Assembly: GCF_904849725.1 (NCBI RefSeq)
Contig: NC_058524.1
Span: 552,919,763-552,983,762 of the forward strand
Length of the DNA: 64,000 nt
DNA from: Hordeum vulgare subsp. vulgare
Taxonomy: Eukaryota > Streptophyta > Magnoliopsida > Poales > Poaceae
Direction: 5' to 3'
The translations under genes and the position numbers were made by a program. Shown here piece after piece: positions 1-11,213 of the stretch (position 1 is the first letter of the stretch; each line of letters begins with the position of its first letter). The notes below the pieces were generated by a model that did not search any database, was not told where the DNA came from, and saw nothing but the letters and a program-made list of their open reading frames with translations.

Positions 1-459
1 TAGTATTTTTAGGAACGACAAAACCTTCTGGTTGTATCACATACAATGTTTGCTCAAGGAAACCGTCGAGGAAACAATGTTTTGACATCCTACATGCAAT
101 ATTTCATAAATAATGCAGCAACTACTAACATAATTCTAACAGACTTTTAGCATCGCTACGAGTGAGAAAGTCTCATCATAGTCAACTGTTTGATCTTGTC
201 GGAAACATCTTTGCGACAAGTCGAGCTTTTCTTAACAGTGACTTATCACCATCATCGTCTGTCTTCCTTTTAAAGATCCATCTTCACTCAATAGTCTTAT
301 GACCATCAAGTAGTTCTTCCAAAGTCTACACTTCATTTTCATACATGGATCCTCTCTCAGATTTCATGGCTTCCAGCCATTTGTCGGAATCCGGGCCCAC
401 CATTGCTTTCTCCATAACTCGTAGGTTCACTGTTGCTCAACAACATGACCTCCAAGACA
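1..459 (-). pseudogene. A1 reverse transcriptase N-terminal remnant
   Basis: Read on the minus strand, this encodes the beginning of a Copia reverse transcriptase: phrases such as GPDSDKWLEAMKSE, WTLEELLDG and WIFKRKTDDDGD are legible but frameshifted. The plus-strand sister A0 has the same stretch in one frame at 40843-41118. The catalytic YVDD part would lie left of the window. The segment is separated from the integrase part by the solo LTR at 465-2236. Confidence 0.8.
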
Positions 460-464
460 GGGTT

Positions 465-2236
465 TGTTGGAAATTTGCCCTAGAGGCAATAATAAATTAG
501 TTATTATTATATTTCTTAGTTCATGATAATCGTTTATTATCCATGCTATAATTTTATTGATTGGAAACACAGTGCATGTGTGGATACATAGACAAAACAC
601 TGTCCCTAGTAAGCCTCTAGTTGACTAGCTCGTTGATCAAAGATGGTCAAGGTTTCCTGACCATAGGCAAGTGTTGTCACTTGATAACGGGATCACGTCA
701 TTAGGAGAATCATGTGATGGACTAGACCCAAACTAATAGACGTAGCATGTTGATCGTGTCATTTTGTTGCTACTGTTTTTCTGCGTGTCAAGTATTTGTT
801 CCTATGACCATGAGATCATATAACTCACGGACACCGGAGGAATGCTTTGTGTGTATCAAACGTCTCAACGTAACTGGGTGACTATAAAGATGCTCTACAG
901 GTATCTCCGAAGGTGTTCGTTGAGTATGGATCGAGACTGGGATTTGTCACTCCGTGTGACGGAGAGGTATCTCGGGGCCCACTCGGTAATACGACATCAC
1001 ACACAAGCCTTGCAAGCAATGTGACTTAGTGTAAGTCACGGGATCTTGTATTGCGGAACGAGTAAAGAGACTTGCCGGTAAACGAGATTGAAATAGGTAT
1101 ACGGATACTGACGATCGAATCTCGGGCAAGTAACATACCGAAGGACAAAGGGAATGCCATACGGGATTATATGAATCCTTGGCACTGAGGTTCAAACGAT
1201 AAGATCTTCGTAGAATATGTAGGATCCAATATGGGCATCCAGGTCCAGCTATTGGATATTGACCGAGGAGTCTCTCGGGTCATGTCTACATAGTTCTCGA
1301 ACCCGCAGTGTCTGCACACTTAAGGTTCGACGTTGTTTTATGCGTATTTGAGTTATATGGTTGGTTACCGAATGTTGTTCAGAGTGCCGGATGAGATCAC
1401 GGACGGCACGAGGGTTTCCGGAATGGTCCGGAAACGAAGATTGATATATAGGATGACCTCATTTGATTACTGGAAGGTTTTCGAAGTTACCGGGAATGAC
1501 GAATGGGTTCCGGGAGTTCACCGGGGGGGCAACCCACCCTAGGGAAGCCCATAGGCATTGAGGGTGGCGCACCAGCCCTTAGTGGGCTGGTGGGACAGCC
1601 CAAAAGATCCCTATGCGCATTGGAAGAAAAATCAAAGAGAAAAGAAAAAAAGGAGGAGGTGGGAAAGGGAAGAAGGACTCCACCTTCCAAACCAAGTAGG
1701 ACTCGGTTTGGTGGGGGGGGGAGACCTTCCCCCTTTGGTTCGGCCGACCCCTTGGGAGTCCTTGGACCCCAAGGCAAGGCTCCCCCTTCCTCCTCCTATA
1801 TATAGTGGGGTTTTAGGGCTGATTTGAGACAACTTTTGCCACGGCAGCCCGACCACATATCTCCACAGTTTTACCTCTAGATCGCGTTTCTGCGGAGCTC
1901 GGGCGGAGCCCTGCTGAGACGAGATCATCACCAACCTCCGGAGCGCCGTCACGCGCTGGATCAAGAAGGCCGAGATCATCGTCGAGTTGTACGTGTGCTG
2001 AACGCGGAGGTGCCGTCCGTTCGGCACTAGATCTTGGGACTGATCGCGGGACGGTTCGCGGGGCGGATCGAGGGACGTGAGGACATTCCACTACATCAAC
2101 CGCGTTCACTAATGCTTCTGCTGTGCGATATACAAGGGTACGTAGATCGGAAATCCCCTCTCGTAGATGGACATCACCATGATAGGTCTTCGTGCGCGTA
2201 GGAAATTTTTTGTTTCCCATGTGACGTTCCCTAACA
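465..2236 (+). mobile_element. Solo LTR, Angela/WIS-like, inserted in A1
   Basis: A full-length 1,772-bp LTR starts TGTTGGAAATTTGCCC and ends CGTTCCCTAACA. It is flanked by a perfect 5-bp duplication GGGTT (460-464 and 2237-2241), with no internal region on either side, so it is a solo LTR left by LTR-LTR recombination. Its orientation is opposite to the host A1. It contains a TATA box (TATATATA, 1797-1804). Short ORFs in the proline- and glycine-rich 1490-1830 stretch are LTR sequence, not genes. Confidence 0.95.
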
Positions 2237-2241
2237 GGGTT

Positions 2242-3045
2242 ACCGTACCACTCTGCAGTAGTACGCGACCTTGTCAACCTACGAGGCTTGTAGTAACTTG
2301 ATCCGACGCTCGATGATCACCATCATCAGCTTTCACTTCAATTGGTGTAGGCGCCACAGGAACAACTACCTGCGCCCTGCTACACACTGGTTGAAGTGAT
2401 GGTTCAATAACCTCATCAAGTTCTGCCACCCTCCCACTCAATTCTTTCGAGAGAAACCTTTCCTCGAGAAAGGATCCGTTTCTAGAAACAAACACTTTGC
2501 TTTCAGATCTGAGATAGGAGATGTACCCAACTGTTTTGGATATCCTATGAAGATGCATTTATCCGCTTTGGGTTCGAGCTTATCAGATTGAAACTTTTTC
2601 ACATAAGTGTCGAAGCCCCAAACTTTCAAGAAACGACAGTTTAGATTTCTCTAAACCTCAGTCTACACTGTGTCATCTCAACGGAAATACGCGGTGCCCT
2701 ATTTAAAGTGAATGTGGTTGTCTCTAATGCATAATCCATAAACGATAGTGGTAATTTGATAAGAGACATCATAGCATGCACCATACCAAATAGTGCGTGG
2801 CTGTGACATTCAGACACATCATCACACTATGATGTTCCAGGTGGCATGAACTGCGAAACAATTTCCACATTGTCTTAACTGCGTACCAAAACTCGTAACT
2901 CAGATATTCATTTCTATGATCACATTGTAGACAGTTTATCCTCTTGTTACGATGAACTTCACTCTGAAACAGAATTGAAGTTTTCAATATTTCGGACTTG
3001 TGATTCATTAAGTAAATACTCTTGTATCTACTCAAATCGTCATTG
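2242..3045 (-). pseudogene. A1 integrase remnant
   Basis: The minus strand shows pieces of a Copia integrase catalytic core and C-terminus: YLMNHKSE, EYLSYEF, then KVWGFDTYVKKFQSDKLEP and KADKCIFIGYPK, and a linker rich in acidic residues before the RT. Several in-frame stops and shifts are present. The corresponding segment of A0 (40027-40740) is read in the same order. Confidence 0.85.
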
Positions 3046-3629
3046 AAGTAAGAACATGATGATATCCACTGCGTGCCTCAGCACCCATTGGACTGCATAC
3101 ATCAAAATGTATCACTTCCAACAAGTTACTATCTTGTTTCATCTCAATGAAAACAAGGCCTTGCTCATGTGGTATGATTTGCATGTCACTAGTGATTCAA
3201 GATCAAGTGAGTATAAAGATCCATCAGCATGGAGCCTCTTCATGCAATTTATACCAACATGACTCAAGCGGCAGTGCCACAAGTAAGTGGTACTATCATC
3301 ATTACCTCGTATCTTTTGGCACCAATATCATGAACATGTGTAACACTACGATCGAGATTCAATAAACCATTGAAGGTGATTATTCAAGCAAATAGAGTAA
3401 CTATTATTCTCTTTAGATGAATAATCGTATTGCAATAAACACGATCCAATCATGTTCATGCTTAACGCAAGCACCAAATAACAATTATTTAGGTTTAACA
3501 CCAATCCCGATGGTAGAGGGAGCGTGCGACGTTTTGATCATATCAATCTTGGAAACACTTCCAACACGTATCGTCACCCCGCCTTTAGTTAGTCTCCGTT
3601 TATGCCGTAGCTATCATTTCGTGTTACTA

Positions 3630-4640
3630 ATCACTTAGCAACCGAACCGGTATCCAATACCCTCATGCTACTCGGAGTACTAGTAAAGTACACATCATGT
3701 ATATCAAATATACTTCTTTCGACTTTTGCCAGCCTACTTATCTACCAAGTATCTAGAGTTGCTCCGCCTCAGTGACTGCTCCCCTTATTACAGAAGCACT
3801 TAGTCTCAGGTTTGGGTTTAATCTTGGGTCTCTTCATTAGTGCAGCAACTGTTTTGCCGTTTCACGAAGTATCCCTTCTAGCCCTTGCCTTTCTTGAAAC
3901 TTAGTGGTTTTACAAACCATCAACTATTGATGCTCCTTCTTCATTTCTACTTTCGCAGTGTCAAACATCGCGAATCGCTCAAGGATCATTGTATCTATCC
4001 TTGATGTGTTATAGTTCATCACGAAGCTCTCACAGCTTGGTGGCAGTGACTTTGGAGAACCATCACTATCTCATCTGGAAGATTAACTCCCACTTGATTC
4101 AAGCGATTGCCGTACTCAAACAATCTGAGCACACGCTCAACGATTGAGCTTTTCTCCATTACTTTGTGGACAAAGAATCTGTCGGAGGTCTCGTACCTCT
4201 TAACAAGGGCACAAGCATGAAATCACAATTTCATCTCTTTAGAACATCACTTATGTTCCGTGACGTTTCAAAACGTCTTCGGCACCTTGCTTCTAAGCCA
4301 TTAAGTATTTTGCACTGAACTATCGTGTAGTCATCAGAAACGTGTATGTCGGATGTTCACAGCATCCACAGACGACGCTTGAGGTGCAGCACACCGAGTG
4401 GTGCATTAAGGACATAAGCCTTTTGCGCAGCAACGAGGACAATCCTCTGCAAAGTTTGCTACTATCAACTTTCAACTAAATTTTCTCTAGGAACATATAA
4501 AATCAGTAGAGCTATAGCGCAAGCTACATCGTAATTCGCAAAGACCATTAGATTATGTTCATGAAAATTAGTTGAATTAATCATATTACTTAAGAACTCC
4601 CACTCAAAAAGTACATCTCTCTAGTCATTTGAGTGGTACA
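3630..4640 (-). pseudogene. A1 gag-protease remnant
   Basis: The minus strand holds the decayed gag C-terminus and protease. A broken CCHC knuckle (CFCNKGSSH) lies near 3769-3798, and a Copia-type aspartic protease motif VLDTGSVA at 3637-3660 keeps the catalytic D-T-G. Upstream gag is legible only in fragments. Stops in every frame rule out a functional product. Confidence 0.7.
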
Positions 4641-5766
4641 TGATCCAAATCCACTATCTCAAGTCCGATCATCACGTGAGTCGAGAATAGATTCAGTGGT
4701 AAGCATCTCTATGCTAATCATATCAACTATACGATTCATGTTCGACCTTTCGGTCTCATGTGTTCCGAGGCCATGTCTGCACATGCTAGGCTCGTCAAGC
4801 TTAACCCGAGTGTTCCGCGTGTGCAACTGTTTTGCACCCGTTGTATGTGAACGTTGAGTCTATCACACCCGATCATCACGTGGTGTCTTGAAACCAAGAA
4901 CTGTAGCAACGGTGCACAGTCGGGGAGAACACAATTTCGTCTTGAAATTTTAGTGAGAGATCACCTCATAATGCTACCGTCGTTCTAAGCAAAATAAGGT
5001 GCATAAAAGGATTAACATCACATGCAATTCATAAGTGACATGATATGGCCATCATCACGTGCTTCTTGATCTCCATCACCAAAGCACCGTCACGATCTTC
5101 TTGTCACCGGCGCCACACCATGATCTCCATCATCATGATCTCCATCAACGTGTCGCCATCGGGGTTGTCGTGCTACTCATGCTATTACTACTAAAGCTAC
5201 GTCCTAGCAATATAGTAAACGCATCTGCAAGCACAAACGTTAGTTTAAAGACAACCCTATGGCTCCTGTCGGTTGCCGTACCATCGATGTGCAAGTCGAT
5301 ATTAACTATTACGACATGATCATCTCATACATCCAATATATCACATCACATCGTTGGCCATATCACATCACAAGCATACCCTGCAAAAACAAGTTAGACG
5401 TCCTCTAATTGTTGTTGCATGTTTTACGTGGTGACCATGGGTATCTAGTAGGATCGCATCTTACTTACGCAAACACCACAACGGAGATATATGAATTGCT
5501 ATTTAACCACATCCAAGGACCTCCTCGGTCAAATCCGATTCAACTAAAGTTGGAGAAACTAACACCCGCCAGTCATCTTTGAGCAACGGAGTTACTCGTA
5601 GCGATGAAACCAGTCTCTCGTAAGCGTACGAGTAATGTCGTTCTGAGCCGCTTCGATCCAACAATACCGCGGAATCAAGAAAAGACCAAGGAGGGAAGCA
5701 AAACGCACATCACCGCCCACAAAAACTTTTGTGTTCTACTCGAGAAGACATCTACGCATCAACCTA
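4641..5766 (-). other. A1 5' leader, no coding signal
   Basis: This 1.1-kb stretch lies between the primer site and the first recognisable gag sequence. Small ORFs in it (for example 5059-5319 plus strand) have no recognisable domain and are taken as chance. The tract reads as an untranslated leader of an Angela-like element. Confidence 0.5.
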
Positions 5767-5779
5767 GCTCATGATGCCA
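5767..5779 (-). promoter_or_regulatory. A1 primer-binding site (initiator tRNA-Met type)
   Basis: One base inside the 5' LTR end, the minus strand reads TGGCATCATGAGC, a diverged form of the TGGTATCAGAGC sequence complementary to initiator tRNA-Met. Its position fixes 5781-7612 as the 5' LTR of A1. Confidence 0.75.
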
Positions 5780-5780
5780 C

Positions 5781-6515
5781 TGTTGGGGAACGTCGCATGG
5801 GAAACAAAAATTTTCCTACGCACACGAAAACCTATCATGGTGATGTCCATCTACGAGAGGGGATATTCGATCTACGTACCCTTGTAGACTACACAACAGA
5901 AGCGTTAGTGAACGCGGTTGATGTAGTGGAACGTCCTCACGTCCCTCGATCCGCCCCGCGAACCGTCCCGCGATCAGTCCCACGATCTAGTGCCGAACGG
6001 ACGGCACCTCCGCGTTCAGCACACGTACAGCTCGACGATGATCTCGGCCTTCTTGAACTAGCAAGAGAGACGGAGAGGTAGAAGAGTTCTCCGGCAGCGT
6101 GACGGCGCTCCAGAGGTTGGTGATGATCTTATCTCAGCAGGGCTCCGCCCGAGCTCCGCAGAAACGAGATCTAGAGGTAAAACCGTGGAGATATATGGTC
6201 GGGCTGCCGTGGCAAAGTTGTCTCAAATCAGCCCTAAAACCTCCGTATATATAGGGGGAGGAGGGGGAGCGTTGCCTTGGGGTCCACGGACTCCCAAGGG
6301 GGTCGGCCGAGCCAAGGGGGGCAACCCTCCCCTTCCAAACCGAGTCCAACTAGGTTTGGAAGGAGGAGTCCTTCCCTTTTTCCCACCTCCTCTTTTTTTT
6401 CTTTTCTCTTTGATTTTCTTCCTATGGCACATAGGGCCTTCTTGGGCTGTCCCACCAGCCCACTAAGGGCTGGTGCGCCACCCCCAAGGCCTATGGGCTT
6501 CCCCGGGGTGTGTTG

Positions 6516-6546
<31 letters not shown>

Positions 6547-7612
6547 CACCCGGAACCCATTCGTCATTCCCGATACATTCCCGGTAACTCCGAAAACCTT
6601 CCGGTAATCAAATGAGGTCATCCTATATATCAATCTTCGTTTCCGGACCATTCCGGAAACCCTCGTGATGTCCGTGATCTCTTCCGGGACTCCGAACAAC
6701 ATTCGGTAACCAACCATATAACTCAAATCCGCATAAAACAACGTCGAACCTTAAGTGTGCAGACCCTGCGGGTTCGAGAACTACACAGACATGACCCGAG
6801 AGACTCCTCGGTCAATATCCAATAGCGGGACCTGGATGCCCATATTGGATCCTACATATTCTACGAAGATCTTATCGTTTGAACCTCAGTGCCAAGGATT
6901 CATATAATCCCGTATGTCATTCCCTTTGTCCTTCGGTATGTTACTTGCCCGAGATTCGATCGTCAGTATCCGCATACCTATTTCAATCTCGTTTACCGGC
7001 AAGTCTCTTTACTCATTCCGTAATACAAGATCCCGCAACTTACACTAAGTCACATTGCTTGCAAGGCTTGTGTGTGATGTTGTATTACCGCGTGGGCCCC
7101 GAGATACCTCTCCGTCACACAGAGTGACAAATCCCAGTCTTGATCCATACTAACTCAACGAACACCTTCGGAGATACCTGTAGAGCATCTTTATAGTCAC
7201 CCAGTTATGTTGCGACATTTGATACACACAAAGCACTCCTCCGGCGTCAGTGAGTTATATGATCTCATGGTCATAGGAACAAATACTTGACACGCAGAAA
7301 ACAGTAGCAACAAAATGACACGATCAATATGCTACGTCTATTAGTTTGGGTCTAGTCCATCACATGATTCTCCTAATGATGTGATCCCGTTATCAAGTGA
7401 CAACACTTGCCTATGGTCAGGAAACCTTGACCATCTTTGATCAACGAGCTAGTCAACTAGAGGCTTACTAGGGACAGTGTTTTGTCTATGTATCCACACA
7501 TGCACTGTGTTTCCAATCAATACAATTATAGCATAGATAATAAAGGATTATCACGAACAAAGAAATATAATAATAACTAATTTATTATTGCCTCTAGGGC
7601 ATATTTCCAACA
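5781..7612 (-). repeat. A1 5' LTR
   Basis: A 1,832-bp LTR whose plus-strand reading starts TGTTGGGGAACGTCGC and ends ATTTCCAACA. It is homologous over its whole length to the solo LTR at 465-2236 but in opposite orientation. It has a TATA box at 6246-6253 (minus strand) and an unusual run of 25 C at 6516-6540. Confidence 0.95.
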
Positions 7613-9582
7613 CATCTAGCTCTGCACTTGATTCACCTTCAGTTACGAGTAAGTTTGCGACACCACCTCCTGCTAGAAATTTTGATATGTCGCCTATGCT
7701 TGATGATGCTACTTCTGCTATCCATGATGCTTGTGATGATGCTTTGTTTGATACTGCTTTGCCACTAGGTGCATTCCTTGATGCACAAATTCCTAGAGTT
7801 GTTGTTGAATGTGATGATACCTGTGAGACTGCTGAGATTATTGAAGTAGAACCTGCTATTTCACCTGTTAGAACTAGCTCTCCTACATATGAATTGAGTG
7901 ATATACTCGAGGGTTATGTTATGGAGGGAGAGATAGTTGAGGAATTTCTTGCTTGTAAGGATAGCTATGATCTTCAGAAATTACTGCGCGAGTGGAAAGA
8001 AAAATCTCTGAACACTAGGATGAAATACGACCCTAACTTTCCTACTTCGCCTATCTTTGTGACCGGTAAGGATTATAAATTCTGTGTCGATCCTGAGTTA
8101 ATCACTTTGGTCGAATCTGATCCTTTTCATGGTTACGATTCTGAAACGGTTGTAGCACATCTTACTAAGCTGCACGATATAGCCAACCTATTCACGAGTG
8201 AGGAAAAGATCCGCCACTACTATATCTTTAAGGTGTTTCCTTTCTTGCTAAAGGATGATGCTAAGACTTGGTTCACTTCTCTTGCTCCTGGTTGTGTGCG
8301 TAGTCCCGAGAATATGATCTACTACTTTTCTGAGAAATATTTTCCTGCCCATAAGAAACAAGCTGCCTTGCAGGAAATATATAACTTTGTGCAAGTTGAA
8401 GAAGAGAGTCTCCCACAAGCCTGGGGTAGGCTTGTCCAGCTGCAGAATGCTTTGCCTGATCACCCTCTTGATAAGAATGAAATACTTGATATCTTATACA
8501 ATGGACTAACCGATGCTTCTAGGGACCACCTAGATAGTTGTGTTGGTTGTGTTTTCAGGGAATGAACTGCGGAACAAGCTGAGATTTTATTGAATAATAT
8601 CTTGTGCAATGAGAATGCTTGGACTATTCCCGAACCACCTCCGAAGCCAACTCCGAAGAAAATAGGTATCCTATTCCTCAGTCCTGAAGATATGCAAGAA
8701 GCTAAGAAATCTATGCGAGAGAAAGGCATTAAATCTGAAGATGTCAAGAATCTACCACCTATCGAAGAGATCGATGGTCTTGATAACCCGACACAGGTAG
8801 TAGAGGTAAATTCTATTTGTAGATTCAATGAGAGTGATATTCCTTTTGATAAACCTGCTAGCTTATGCTTAGATGAATTTTATAACTTTGTTGTCAAACA
8901 ACAAAGTTTCAATGATCATGTTAGCAGACAATTGAAACAAAATGCTCGTATGCTTGGTCATTTAAGTGCTTGTGTGGATAGAAATGTCAGTGATCTTAAG
9001 CTTTTGAGTAAACATGCCTCTATGGTCACCACTCAAGTAGAACAAGTACTTAAGGCTCAAAATGATTTGCTCAATGAGTTGAATGACAACTCTATTAGAG
9101 TCGTCACTAGAGATGGTAGAATGACCCAGGAACCTTTGTATCCTGAGGGTCATCCTAAGAGAACTGAAAAAGATTCTCAAGGAGTTAGCACGGATGCATC
9201 TAGTCATCCTAGTGATAGGAAGAAAAAGAAAGATGATAGGAACTTGCATGCTAGCAAACCAACTGCTGTTACACCTGAGAATCCAAACGTTATCTTTGTT
9301 TCTGATGCCGAAACACAATCTGGTGATGAACATGAGTCTAGTGATAATATCGATGGTGGTGTTCATGATGATGCTCAACCTAGCAATGATAAGGATGTGG
9401 AGATTGAACCTAGTGCTGATCTTGATAACCCACAACCTAAGAATAGGAGATACGATAAGAATGACTTCATTGCTAGGAAGCATGGTAAAGAAAGAGAACC
9501 GTGGGTTCAGAAATCCATGCCCTTTCCTCCCAAACCATCCAACAAAAGGATGATGAGGATTTTGAGTGCTTTGTTGAAATGA
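7613..9582 (+). pseudogene. X gag, 5'-truncated, one nonsense codon
   Basis: One frame runs from the A1 junction to 9582 and is broken only by TGA at 8563-8565; the matching codon in Z1 is CGA. Gag-like blocks include HYYIFKVFPFLLKDDAKTW, FPAHKKQAALQEIYNF and QAWGRLVQLQNALPDHPL, followed by a charged C-terminal part. These resemble gag proteins of Athila-type Gypsy elements. No CCHC knuckle is visible. A one-base deletion near 9545, seen against Z, moves the end of gag into the next frame. Confidence 0.85.
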
Positions 9583-9839
9583 TTAGACCTGTCTTTCTGC
9601 AAATGCATTTGACACATATGCTCAAAATGTCTCCTTATGCTAAGTACATGAAAGATATTGTGACCAATAAAAGGAAGATACCTAAGGTTGAGATTTCCAC
9701 CATGCTTGCCAACTACACCTTCAAGGGTGGAACTCCTAAGAAACTAGGTGATCCCAGAGTGCCCACTATACCTTGCTCCATTAAAGGAATTTATGTTAGA
9801 ACTTCTTTATGCGGTCTTGGAGCCGGTGTTAGTGTTATG
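9501..9839 (+). pseudogene. X gag C-terminus and protease, first part
   Basis: After the one-base deletion the frame continues as FVEMIRPVFLQMHLT through YVRTSLCGLGAGVSVM and stops at the Y insertion. In Z the same motif is CDLGAGVSVM, so the catalytic aspartate of the retropepsin is replaced by glycine here. The protease resumes at 28001. Confidence 0.9.
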
Positions 9840-11198
9840 TGCTGCCTCTTGAGCTTGCGTTGGTTTTTCCCTTGAAGAGGAAAGGGTGATGCAGCATAGG
9901 AGCAGTAAGTATTTCCCTCAGTTTGAGAACCAAGGTATCAATCGAGTAGGAGAATCAAACCAAGTGTCCAGAGTACCTGCGCAAACACAAACGAGCTTGC
10001 ACCCAACGCTATAAAGGGGTTGTCAATCCCTTCAAGATTGATTGCAAAGTGAGATCCGAAGGCGGAAAGTGCAATGAAGTAAAAGTGTAAGGCTGAAAAT
10101 ATGATGTGAAGTAGACCCGGGGGCCATAGTGTTCACTAGAGGCTTCTCTCAAAATAAAAAATATTATGGTGGGTGAACAAATTACTGTCGAGCAATTGAT
10201 AGAACCACGCAAAGTCATAACGGTATCTAAGGCAATGATCATACATATAGGCATCACGTCCGAGACAAGTAGACCGATACTTTCTGCATCTACTACTATT
10301 ACTCCACACATCGACCGCTATCCAGCATGCATCTAGTGTATTGAGTTCATGACGAACAGAGTAACGCCTTAAGCAAGATGACATGATGTAGGGGGATAAA
10401 CTCAAACCAATGATATAAACCCCATCTTTTTACCCTTGATGCACGATGCGTGCCTTGCTACCCCTTCTGTCACTGGGTGAGGTCACCGCATGGTATGAAC
10501 CCAAAACCAAGCACTTCTCCCATTGCAAGAATCATAGATCAAGTTGGCCAAAAAAAAACCACAACTCGAAGGGAATTACAAGGATATGAAATCATGCATA
10601 TAAGAGATCAGAAGAAACTCAAATAAGATTCATAGATAATTTGATCATAAATCCACAATTCATCAGATCTCGACAAACACAGCTAAAAAGAATATTACAT
10701 CGGATAGATCTCCATGAAGATCATGGAGAACTTTGTATTGAAGATCCAAGAGAGAAGAAGCCATCTAGCTACTAGCTATGGACCCGAAGGTCTATGGTGA
10801 ACTACTCACGCATCATCGGAGAGGTCATGGTGTTGATGAAGAAGCCCTCCGTATCTGAATCCCCCCTCCGACAGGGCACCAGAACGTGCCCCAGATGGGG
10901 TCTTGCAGAGACACAAGCTTGCGGCGGCGGAAAAGTATTTTCGTGGATCTCTTCGGCAGTTTTGGATTTTTCAGGAAATATAGGTGCAAGAGGTAAGGCA
11001 GACGAGCCACAGGGGGCCCACAAGCCTCCTAGACGCGGCCCCCCTGGCCGCGCCTAGGGGGCTTGTGGCCTCCCCTGGTGGCCTCTGCCTTGGTTCTCAC
11101 GTCCCAAAAAAGTTATAAAATACATACAAAACATCCAAAGTTTGACAAGATAATAGCATGGAACCAACAAAAATTATAGATACGTTGGAGACGTGTCA
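9840..11198 (-). repeat. Y 3' LTR with 141-bp internal deletion
   Basis: The plus strand starts TGCTGCCTCTTGAGC and ends GAGACGTGTCA. Relative to the 5' copy it lacks 141 bp; the junction at 11101-11105 keeps one copy of GTCCC, which borders the missing segment on both sides in the intact copy (27757-27761 and 27898-27902). Confidence 0.93.
10982..11068 (-). promoter_or_regulatory. Hairpin-TATA module, Y 3' LTR
   Basis: Arms 11018-11040 and 11046-11068 pair at 21 of 23 positions around a 5-nt loop; the ends are CCACAAGCC and GGCTTGTGG. The TATATTT box on the minus strand begins at 10982, 36 bp from the hairpin base. Confidence 0.75.
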
Positions 11199-11213
11199 AG
11201 CATCCCCAAGCTT
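11199..11213 (-). promoter_or_regulatory. Y polypurine tract
   Basis: The minus strand reads AAGCTTGGGGATGCT directly before the 3' LTR start TGACACG. This is the plus-strand priming site and fixes the orientation of Y. Confidence 0.8.

Larger units (their letters stand above)
1..7612 (-). mobile_element. Copia LTR retrotransposon A1 (Angela/WIS/BARE-1-like), 3' end off window
   Basis: A minus-strand Copia element reads from its 5' LTR (5781-7612) leftward through primer site, leader, decayed gag-protease, integrase and the start of reverse transcriptase, and leaves the window at base 1. A solo LTR of the same type splits it at 465-2236. It sits in the 5' leader/gag of Gypsy element X: the X sequence starting at 7613 (catctagctctg) matches the middle of the intact Z1 leader-gag sequence near 62727. 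The order gag-PR-INT-RT is Copia order. All frames carry stops and frameshifts, so this is a dead copy. The family name rests on my memory of the LTR sequence. Confidence 0.9.

Noticed and set aside
1503..1827. Overlapping ORFs on both strands in the solo LTR
   Set aside because: Low-complexity GC-rich LTR sequence near the TATA box; no domain and no conservation with the A1 LTR frames.
6463..6741. Minus-strand ORF with a polyglycine tract
   Set aside because: The polyglycine is the translation of the 25-C run in the A1 LTR.
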